The translations under genes were made by a program, and so were the position numbers. The notes beneath the pieces are model-generated. The model did not search any database. It worked only from the letters and a program-made list of their open reading frames with translations, and was not told the DNA's origin. From a bacterium (GTDB lineage: Bacteria; SZUA-182; DTGQ01), in assembly GCA_040755755.1 (NCBI GenBank), contig JBFLZW010000083.1:14724-78723 (forward strand): DNA of 64,000 bases. Reading direction: 5' to 3'. This document shows positions 35,097 through 50,760 of the stretch, one piece after another. Each line of letters starts with the position of its first letter. Position 1 is the first letter of the stretch.

Positions 35097-35261
35097 ATGG
35101 AACAAAAGAAAACGCTGTCTGAAAAAACAGAAGTCAAAAAGGCTTATGAACAACCCCGGATAGTTTCCGAGGAAGTATTTGAGACCCTGGCTCTTGCCTG
35201 CTGCAAGAGCAATGCCTGTTTGCGATACGGTCTTCCCAGGGGACTGCACGGCGTAAGTTGA
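35097..35261 (+). CDS. RiPP precursor peptide, 54 residues
   Basis: Small gene between the maturase and the secreted repeat protein. ATAAGGAGGTAGGATT gives an excellent ribosome site before ATG 35097. The leader is charged and carries Y17-E-Q-P20-R-I22, the YxxPx(L/I) motif that lasso leaders use to bind PqqD-like proteins, then SEEVFETLALA. The putative core runs from about residue 34 and has Cys35, Cys36 and Cys41, ending in LRYGLPRGLHGVS. The final residue is serine. There is no similarity to pqqA. Codon use and ribosome site support translation; the leader/core boundary is inferred from the switch to cysteines. Confidence 0.82.
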   Translation: MEQKKTLSEKTEVKKAYEQPRIVSEEVFETLALACCKSNACLRYGLPRGLHGVS

Positions 35262-35377
35262 TTGACTAAGGTCGGCCTTTTCAGCCTCGATACCATTTTT
35301 CTCAGAGTGAAAATGCCGATATATCCCCCCGGCTTTTCCTGAAACCTGCCTTTGAACCATAATGAGGAAGAAGAAAA

Positions 35378-37468
35378 ATGAAATGTATGCCTTTTAAAAT
35401 CCTGACAGCAATGTTGTGTGGATTATTTTTTCGTATATGCCTGTCTGTAGGGTATATGCCCAATGCCTATGCCCAGGATATTGCAGCAGAGGGTATTGCT
35501 TCAAGTCCTCCTCAGGAGAAGACTTCTTCGGGAGTCTCGGTAATAGAAAATATCGAGTACGACCCGGTAACTCAGATCTATACTTACACCTATACATTGA
35601 GAAACCTTGGTAAAAACCTGGTCTGGTGGTGGGGGATATGGTATGAGGAAGATCCTCAGGCCATCCTTGATGACTCTCAGGCAGATGAGCAGGGCTTCAC
35701 ACCTGCTGATGTGACTGACTGCTCGCCCGGATGGAAGAACACTGCCCCTCAAAACCGTATGGGGTATTATTTATATAATGGCCCCAACGGAGAAATGGGC
35801 TTTTATTCCACCTATGCCAGCGACTTCCGGTCCGGTAACAGCCCCATTGTCCCTGCCGGGAACGATCTCCCGCTCATCGGAGGACAATGGGGATGGAATG
35901 GGCAAGGGGCTAATATTCTCACTGCCTATGGTATCCAGAAAGGACAAACAGGCTATTATGTAATTCGATCCACAAAATACTTCCTGGATAATAAAATGTT
36001 TTTCTATAATACGAAAGATTATTGGAATTCATATTACGATAGCCAAACCGGACAACTCATTATCAGAGGATTTGAATTTGTTTCTACTACTCAGCGCTCT
36101 TACAGCATATCGACATCGTCCGGAGAACCTCTGCCGGCCAGCCCAGACGATCCGGTCCTCCCTGAGATCGACGGGGGTGATGGCTGGCAGGGAGATGATT
36201 CAACCAGACAGGTAATATCCTCTCCTCCAGCAGCCGTCCTGGCCACACCTGTTCTTTCCCCCTCATCCGTCACGTTTACAGGTTCAATGTCCGTATCAAT
36301 CACCTGTGCCACGCAAGGTGCTATCATCCGCTACACTAAAGACGGCAGTGAGCCGACAGTAGATTCCCCTGCCTATACTGCTCCCCTGACACTGACAAAA
36401 ACAACTACTCTTAAGGCAAAGGCTTTCAAGAGCGGCTATACTGCAAGCGACACCGCAAGCGAAACCTACACTAAGTTGGAAAAGGCAGCTATTCCTTCCA
36501 TTTCGCCAGTATCGCGAACCTTTAGTGATTCAATTACCGTATCACTGACCTGTACGACTCAAGGGGCTGCTATCCGCTATACGATTGATGGCAGTGAACC
36601 GACTGAAACCTCTTCAGCCTATTCAACTCCCTTGATCCTGACCAGCACCACAACCATTAAAGCGAAAGCCTTCAAGAGCGGTTTCAACCCAAGTGATACC
36701 GTAAGCGGAACCTATACGAAACTCATAAAACAAGTAGCTACCCCCGGCTTCTCTCTCCCATCTGGCATCTTTCATGGTTCAGTATCTGTGTCGATCACCT
36801 GTGCTACCCAAGGGGCTATTGTCCGCTATACAACTGATGGCAGTGAGCCGATTGAGAATTCGCCAATCTATACCGCTCCTCTGACCCTGACCAGTACCAC
36901 CACTATTAAAGCTAAGGCATTCAAGGATGGTTATACTCCGAGTGCTGCCGCCAGAAGTACCTATACGGAGGAAGTTGAAACAGTGGCCAAACCTGCGTTC
37001 TCTCCCCTGCCTCGTACTTTTACCGATTCAGTAGCCGTGTCGATCACCTGCGCCACTCAAGGGGCTACTATCCGCTATACGATTGATGGCAGTGAACCGA
37101 CCGAGAATTCGCCAATTTATGCCGCTCCTCTGACTCTGACCAACACCGCCACTATCAAAGCTCAAGCTTTCAAGAGTGGCGATGTTCCGAGTGATGCCGT
37201 GAGCGGAACCTACACCAAGTTGGCAGCGCCAAAACAGCCTGCGACTAAATTTTCGGATTACTCCAGCAGTACTACTACTACTATCACCTTGTGGAACCAA
37301 CCGTGGTCATATTCATATAGCAGCATCGCTATGGACTATCAGCCCTGGTCTTCAACATCCTCAAGCTGGAGTTATCAGCCCTGGTCTTCCACTTCAAGTT
37401 GGGATTATCAATCATGGTCATTTACCACTTCAAGCTGGAATTACCAGCCATGGTCTTCTAATTTTTAA
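35378..37468 (+). CDS. Secreted protein with four chitobiase-C-terminal-like repeats and a W/Y-rich tail
   Basis: Extracellular or surface protein of 696 residues. A signal peptide ends near residue 32 (NAYA-QD). Residues about 50-265 form an unassigned domain rich in aromatic residues. Four repeats of about 83 residues begin near 287, 370, 453 and 536; each has SITCATQGAxIRYTxDGSEP and ends KAFKSG..PSDTVSGTYTK, the CHB_HEX_C_1 (PF13290) pattern. The last ~75 residues contain five QPWS or QSWS units within SSW-Y stretches, ending in SNF. The C-terminus has no LPXTG or PEP-CTERM signal. Function is unknown; it may bind glycan or display the peptide product. Confidence 0.82.
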   Translation: MKCMPFKILTAMLCGLFFRICLSVGYMPNAYAQDIAAEGIASSPPQEKTSSGVSVIENIEYDPVTQIYTYTYTLRNLGKNLVWWWGIWYEEDPQAILDDSQADEQGFTPADVTDCSPGWKNTAPQNRMGYYLYNGPNGEMGFYSTYASDFRSGNSPIVPAGNDLPLIGGQWGWNGQGANILTAYGIQKGQTGYYVIRSTKYFLDNKMFFYNTKDYWNSYYDSQTGQLIIRGFEFVSTTQRSYSISTSSGEPLPASPDDPVLPEIDGGDGWQGDDSTRQVISSPPAAVLATPVLSPSSVTFTGSMSVSITCATQGAIIRYTKDGSEPTVDSPAYTAPLTLTKTTTLKAKAFKSGYTASDTASETYTKLEKAAIPSISPVSRTFSDSITVSLTCTTQGAAIRYTIDGSEPTETSSAYSTPLILTSTTTIKAKAFKSGFNPSDTVSGTYTKLIKQVATPGFSLPSGIFHGSVSVSITCATQGAIVRYTTDGSEPIENSPIYTAPLTLTSTTTIKAKAFKDGYTPSAAARSTYTEEVETVAKPAFSPLPRTFTDSVAVSITCATQGATIRYTIDGSEPTENSPIYAAPLTLTNTATIKAQAFKSGDVPSDAVSGTYTKLAAPKQPATKFSDYSSSTTTTITLWNQPWSYSYSSIAMDYQPWSSTSSSWSYQPWSSTSSWDYQSWSFTTSSWNYQPWSSNF

Positions 37469-37505
37469 ATTTTGCTGAGTATACCTTTCATTTTATTTCA
37501 CCCTG

Positions 37506-37545
37506 ATAGGCCCCTGATCCCCATTCATGGGGATCAGGGGCCTAT
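37506..37545 (+). terminator. 17-bp perfect hairpin terminator
   Basis: The arms at 37506-37522 and 37529-37545 pair perfectly around a six-base loop (ATTCAT), with TTG-TGT after the stem. It follows the secreted protein by 37 bp and precedes the kinase start by 64 bp. The T-tract is short, so termination may be partial. Confidence 0.7.
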
Positions 37546-37608
37546 TTGTGTCTATTCTTAAATACTATTCAACTCAACATACATTCTAACCCGGCAGGGA
37601 AGCAAAAA

Positions 37609-38454
37609 ATGCGTAACTTCAAATTGGAAATCGGGGGTATACCACTAATAATTAAGTCCTGTGAACCGTGGTTTATTCAGATGATAGCTGAAAAATATCG
37701 AGACTTTGCTTTATTGTGCGGTTTGAAAGAAGAAGGTATTTTTCAAACATCCCGTTCAAGTTCTCATCCTCCCGTTCATCTGCAGATTGACATTCGGCAG
37801 AAAGAATCGGAGAAATGGAATGATATGCTCGACGAAACACTTTGGGTGGATGTTTCATATCATAATAAGAAGTTTATCATTCGGAGACCTGATCTTGAGG
37901 GGGACATCGATTTTGATAACCGGATTGCCCGCGTTACCAACAGGGCAGCGGTTTACAGTTTTGATTCCTTTTTGCGAATTCTCTATTCCCTGTTCCTTGT
38001 TCAAGAGGGAGGGTTCCTCCTTCATGCTGCCTCAGTTGTAAGAGATGGTCAGGGGTATCTGTTCATGGGAAAATCCGGAGCAGGAAAGTCCACTATTGCC
38101 ATCCATTCTTCTAAATACACAGTCTTAAGTGACGAGATTTCCCTGGTTAAAAAGGCAGGTGCCGATTATCTGGTCTACAGCACTCCTTTTTGGGGGGAGC
38201 AGGAAATTAAGGGCAGGAATTATTTCTCTCCTCTTGCTGGGATTTATCGATTAAAGCAGAGCTCTCAGTTGCTGACGAGAAAATTGTCCGAAAGGGAGGC
38301 ATTGTGCAGATTGATGGAAAATATCTTATATTTTAGCCGGGAACCTTTTCTGACCAGACAATTATTTCAAAACTGTACTGATCTAATCCAGCAAGTAGCA
38401 ATTTATGAATTGGAATTCCAAAAGGATAGTTCATTTTGGAATATGATCGGTTAG
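37609..38454 (+). CDS. HPr-kinase-like (HprK-type) P-loop protein
   Basis: P-loop kinase of 281 residues. The Walker A motif is GKSGAGKST at about 154-162, preceded by FLLHAASVVRDGQGYLF as in HprK relatives; LSDEISLV at about 173-180 supplies the second acidic motif. It lacks the N-terminal domain of true HPr kinase. In lasso-peptide clusters such as paeninodin, proteins of this family phosphorylate a C-terminal serine of the precursor. The precursor at 35097 ends in serine, so the same role is inferred here. ATG 37609 was chosen over a TTG at 37546 inside the terminator hairpin. Confidence 0.83.
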   Translation: MRNFKLEIGGIPLIIKSCEPWFIQMIAEKYRDFALLCGLKEEGIFQTSRSSSHPPVHLQIDIRQKESEKWNDMLDETLWVDVSYHNKKFIIRRPDLEGDIDFDNRIARVTNRAAVYSFDSFLRILYSLFLVQEGGFLLHAASVVRDGQGYLFMGKSGAGKSTIAIHSSKYTVLSDEISLVKKAGADYLVYSTPFWGEQEIKGRNYFSPLAGIYRLKQSSQLLTRKLSEREALCRLMENILYFSREPFLTRQLFQNCTDLIQQVAIYELEFQKDSSFWNMIG

Positions 38455-38500
38455 ACAATGAAGAGGGTAGGAGGGGGTAGGAGGGTAGCTTGCGCTTTTA

Positions 38501-39106
38501 TCAGTTTCCTTTGAGGTTAAAAAAGGAGCACAGAAAATGAAAAGCATACCAAAATCCTTTCCGGAATGCTCTATAAGAAAAATCCTGCCATTGACTTTTC
38601 CCGCCTTTTTGATTTTCTCTGCCCTTTTCTAATAAGGCATAAATCCTTCCAGCCATTTTATAAAATTTCAACAGCTTCTGATTTCGCTTCTGCCATAGGA
38701 CAGGTTGTAATCTGGGGGAAAGCTCCGAATGACCTTCAATATTCATCACAATGGCCGCGATCTCATCAGGATAGCATACTTTTGGAAAATAATCATTATC
38801 TCCCTTTTCCCAGAATAAAAGCCGGTTTTTAAGGCAAAATCTGCCTACAATTCTGTGGATTATTAAGGTGCCCGCTGCTGTGGAACTACTTCCTACGTCA
38901 TTTTCCTGCTGAAATGTCAGGCCATTTTGGCAAAAATGGTGAGTGCTTGGGGGCTTTCTTTTTCTTAAAATAACTATCCTGCCTACCTGGAGATCAGATT
39001 CAGGGCTAAAATCTGTCCAGACTTTAGCCGATAGGGTTTTGCCATCAGGAAATAGCCCTTTCATGCTATCTCCTTTGATCTTAACTTGCCAGATATCAGT
39101 TGTCAT
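38501..39106 (-). CDS. S24/S26-family signal-peptidase-like protein with a Ser/His active site
   Basis: Small serine peptidase-like protein of 201 residues on the opposite strand, converging on the kinase gene. Ser14 lies in GDSMKGLFPDG; His84 in LIIHRIVGR is at the position of the general base (lysine in eubacterial type I enzymes, histidine in SipW/Sec11 types); Asp103 lies in KGDND. Residues about 51-78 form an extra loop. The C-terminal 60 residues are basic and aromatic. It may cleave the precursor leader or the secreted protein; neither is shown. The ribosome site is weak. Confidence 0.72.
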   Translation of the reverse strand: MTTDIWQVKIKGDSMKGLFPDGKTLSAKVWTDFSPESDLQVGRIVILRKRKPPSTHHFCQNGLTFQQENDVGSSSTAAGTLIIHRIVGRFCLKNRLLFWEKGDNDYFPKVCYPDEIAAIVMNIEGHSELSPRLQPVLWQKRNQKLLKFYKMAGRIYALLEKGRENQKGGKSQWQDFSYRAFRKGFWYAFHFLCSFFNLKGN

Positions 39107-39160
39107 TTCAAGGATAGTGGATGGTTATGGGTGGGTGATGCATTTTGTGCATCAATACAA

Positions 39161-39195
39161 AAACAGCCCGCAAATAGTATATCTGCGGGCTGTTT
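39161..39195 (-). terminator. Terminator of rRNA operon 1
   Basis: The 12-bp arms at 39161-39172 and 39184-39195 (AAACAGCCCGCA and its complement) form a stem on the minus strand, followed there by a T-tract, 10 bp beyond the 5S end. Confidence 0.8.
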
Positions 39196-39205
39196 TCAGA
39201 TATTA

Positions 39206-39322
<117 letters not shown>

Positions 39323-39421
39323 AAAATGTAAGTCAAGTTTTTGATCTTTGCTTTTGGGGTAAATGGAGATTGAAGGAGGGCATCTTGCGCATTTACAAAG
39401 AATGCAGGGAAAGAAAAGAGT

Positions 39422-42431
<3,010 letters not shown>

Positions 42432-42489
42432 ATACATTTTCCCTTGTATGTCAAAGAATCCTTCGTCTAATTTACCCTAGCAAAGATTC

Positions 42490-42505
42490 AATTTTCAAAG
42501 ATCTA
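42490..42505 (-). promoter_or_regulatory. boxA-like element in the 23S leader (operon 1)
   Basis: Minus-strand AGATCTTTGAAAATTG lies about 60 bp before 23S and resembles an antitermination boxA. The copy in operon 2 is at 48085-48100. Confidence 0.45.
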
Positions 42506-42559
42506 AAAAGAAACCACACAGACCCAAACTCACCAAAGATATTCTCTCTCTCTCTTCTT

Positions 42560-42588
42560 TTCTCTGTGTCTCTGTGCCTCTGTGGTTG
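42560..42588. repeat. Dispersed CTCTGTG-type repeat in the tRNA-23S spacer (operon 1)
   Basis: TTCTCTGTGTCTCTGTGCCT followed by CTGTGGTT lies inside the transcribed spacer between tRNA-Ala and 23S. It matches the intergenic repeat at 57803. The operon 2 copy is at 48155-48183. Confidence 0.7.
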
Positions 42589-42670
42589 CCTTTCTTTTTT
42601 TCACATATTACCCCTTCATGGGTATCTTTCAAAAACCTTTTTTCTTTTCTCTTTCCTGCTTTCTCTTCTA

Positions 42671-42746
42671 TGGTGGAGATGAGCGGGTTCGAACCGCTGA
42701 CCTCCTGCTTGCAAGGCAGGCGCTCTCCCAACTGAGCTACACCCCC
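42671..42746 (-). tRNA. tRNA-Ala (TGC), operon 1
   Basis: 76 nt on the minus strand beginning GGGGGTGTAGCTCAG. The anticodon loop reads CTTGCAA, giving TGC. The 3' CCA is encoded. It sits between tRNA-Ile and 23S as in many rRNA spacers. Confidence 0.95.
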
Positions 42747-42759
42747 TTTTTCTCTGTTA

Positions 42760-42833
<74 letters not shown>

Positions 42834-42890
42834 AACAAAAAGGGAGGGTATCGCTATTTCGCTTATCGTCAATCTCAATGGATTCTTTCA

Positions 42891-44460
<1,570 letters not shown>

Positions 44461-44510
44461 AGTTTTATCCCTATCCTAAATTCCTGTCCGCAAAATAGCG
44501 ATACCCATCT

Positions 44511-44522
44511 TTTCAAAGAACT
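44511..44522 (-). promoter_or_regulatory. boxA-like element in the rRNA leader (operon 1)
   Basis: Minus-strand AGTTCTTTGAAA, about 50 bp upstream of 16S, matches the rRNA antitermination boxA pattern. Operon 2 has the identical site at 50106-50117. Confidence 0.6.
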
Positions 44523-44576
44523 ATATACTGCCTTCTTTCTCTTTCTTCCCGTGGATCTTTCTCAACCGCGTTTTTT

Positions 44577-44605
44577 ATTCTATCAACCTTTCCTCCCCCT
44601 GTCAA
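44577..44605 (-). promoter_or_regulatory. rRNA promoter P2 (operon 1)
   Basis: Minus-strand TTGACA (44600-44605), 17-bp spacer, TAGAAT (44577-44582). It lies inside the duplicated segment and is identical in operon 2. Confidence 0.8.
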
Positions 44606-44657
44606 GCTCTTTGTTCGCTTTTTTCTCAACCCAGCATCCTGCTCAACAGGAAATCCC

Positions 44658-44686
44658 ATACTATCATCACCTCTCACCCTTGTCAA
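44658..44686 (-). promoter_or_regulatory. rRNA promoter P1 (operon 1)
   Basis: Minus-strand TTGACA (44681-44686), 17-bp spacer, TAGTAT (44658-44663). It lies outside the identical repeat; spacer sequence differs from operon 2 P1 although both boxes are the same. Confidence 0.8.
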
Positions 44687-44751
44687 TATTTTTGTTTATT
44701 TTTTTATGATGAACATCCGGTAGAGGAGGGGAGAAGAACCGAGCTGAGAAA

Positions 44752-44784
44752 GCAAAGCCCGCAACACTGAGTTACGGGCTTTGC
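44752..44784 (-). terminator. Terminator of rRNA operon 2
   Basis: The 10-bp arms GCAAAGCCCG (44752-44761) and its complement (44775-44784) lie 16 bp beyond the operon 2 5S gene. The T-tract on the minus strand is short. Its sequence is unrelated to the operon 1 terminator. Confidence 0.65.
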
Positions 44785-44800
44785 AGAGAAAATTAAATTA

Positions 44801-44917
<117 letters not shown>

Positions 44918-45016
44918 AAAATGTAAGTCAAGTTTTTGATCTTTGCTTTTGGGGTAAATGGAGATTGAAGGAGGGCATCTTGCGCATTTACAAAGAATGC
45001 AGGGAAAGAAAAGAGT

Positions 45017-48026
<3,010 letters not shown>

Positions 48027-48154
48027 ATACATTTTCCCTTGTATGTCAAAGAATCCTTCGTCTAATTTACCCTAGCAAAGATTCAATTTTCAAAGATCTA
48101 AAAAGAAACCACACAGACCCAAACTCACCAAAGATATTCTCTCTCTCTCTTCTT

Positions 48155-48183
48155 TTCTCTGTGTCTCTGTGCCTCTGTGGTTG
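48155..48183. repeat. Dispersed CTCTGTG-type repeat in the tRNA-23S spacer (operon 2)
   Basis: Identical to the copy at 42560-42588, carried along with the operon duplication. Confidence 0.7.
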
Positions 48184-48265
48184 CCTTTCTTTTTTTCACA
48201 TATTACCCCTTCATGGGTATCTTTCAAAAACCTTTTTTCTTTTCTCTTTCCTGCTTTCTCTTCTA

Positions 48266-48341
48266 TGGTGGAGATGAGCGGGTTCGAACCGCTGACCTCC
48301 TGCTTGCAAGGCAGGCGCTCTCCCAACTGAGCTACACCCCC
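48266..48341 (-). tRNA. tRNA-Ala (TGC), operon 2
   Basis: Identical to the operon 1 copy, 76 nt with CCA encoded. Confidence 0.95.
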
Positions 48342-48354
48342 TTTTTCTCTGTTA

Positions 48355-48428
<74 letters not shown>

Positions 48429-48485
48429 AACAAAAAGGGAGGGTATCGCTATTTCGCTTATCGTCAATCTCAATGGATTCTTTCA

Positions 48486-50055
<1,570 letters not shown>

Positions 50056-50171
50056 AGTTTTATCCCTATCCTAAATTCCTGTCCGCAAAATAGCGATACC
50101 CATCTTTTCAAAGAACTATATACTGCCTTCTTTCTCTTTCTTCCCGTGGATCTTTCTCAACCGCGTTTTTT

Positions 50172-50200
50172 ATTCTATCAACCTTTCCTCCCCCTGTCAA
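50172..50200 (-). promoter_or_regulatory. rRNA promoter P2 (operon 2)
   Basis: Minus-strand TTGACA (50195-50200), 17-bp spacer, TAGAAT (50172-50177), identical to operon 1 P2. Confidence 0.8.
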
Positions 50201-50260
50201 GCTCTTTGTTCGCTCTCCCTTTATCCTTTATCCGCCATCATTTTCTCACCGGGGACTACT

Positions 50261-50289
50261 ATACTACCATGACTCCTTATTTGTGTCAA
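50261..50289 (-). promoter_or_regulatory. rRNA promoter P1 (operon 2)
   Basis: Minus-strand TTGACA (50284-50289), 17-bp spacer, TAGTAT (50261-50266). Box sequences equal operon 1 P1, but the spacer and flanks are different. Confidence 0.8.
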
Positions 50290-50475
50290 TATCTTCTTTC
50301 AGCTTTATGATGATAATACCAAATGAGATGAACTGAAGACCACCGGAAAATGAATGCAATACGTCCCTATTTTATATGAAAATAATTATGAAATTCAACC
50401 AAGAAACCACTTTTTTAGATCGCGGCAGGTAAATTTTTTATTCAGTAATTAAATTTTTGTAGTGCGTAAAATATG

Positions 50476-50490
50476 ATAATGTGATATTAT
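50476..50490. promoter_or_regulatory. Palindrome ATAAT-N5-ATTAT, possible operator
   Basis: A short palindrome 43 bp before the ribbon-helix-helix gene, in an AT-rich gap (50290-50532) that otherwise shows no gene. Such proteins often repress their own promoter through short palindromes; this site is only a candidate. Confidence 0.3.
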
Positions 50491-50532
50491 TAGTAAGACA
50501 TCCTTAAATCTGTAGCAAAAATGGAGGGAACT

Positions 50533-50742
50533 ATGCAAAAAAAGAGACTCAATTTCACTATCCCAAAAGATAGTTACGAGGCACTGAAAGAATTAAGCAC
50601 TAAAAGCGGATTGACAGTCAGCGAGATCATGAGAGAGGCTATTCGGATCTATAAATGGGCAAAATTAGAATCAGGGAAAGGAAACGTCATTGTCTCAAAA
50701 ACCGATGACGGCAAAGGTGTTGAGACAAGGGTTATTCTCTAG
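50533..50742 (+). CDS. Ribbon-helix-helix DNA-binding protein (CopG/Arc type)
   Basis: 69-residue protein. The beta strand RLNFTIPKDSYEAL is followed by LSTKSGLTVSEIMREAIRIY, the helix-turn-helix pair of the ribbon-helix-helix fold. The C-terminal 25 residues (GKGNVIVSKTDDGKGVETRV) look like an extra strand. ATG 50533 has GGAGGG just upstream; an in-frame ATG at 50521 overlaps that site. Such proteins are commonly antitoxins, but no toxin gene is adjacent: smc is convergent 18 bp away. It could be a solitary regulator. Confidence 0.75.
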   Translation: MQKKRLNFTIPKDSYEALKELSTKSGLTVSEIMREAIRIYKWAKLESGKGNVIVSKTDDGKGVETRVIL

Positions 50743-50760
50743 TCACCAGCAGGTGCCGGA

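Noticed and set aside
32280-38454. Lasso-peptide cluster
   Set aside because: The leader motif, kinase and nucleotidyltransferase fit, but there is no asparagine-synthetase-like cyclase or transglutaminase-like leader peptidase; a radical-SAM/SPASM gene is there instead.
50533-50742. Complete toxin-antitoxin module
   Set aside because: No toxin gene is adjacent; smc converges 18 bp downstream and an AT-rich non-coding gap lies upstream.
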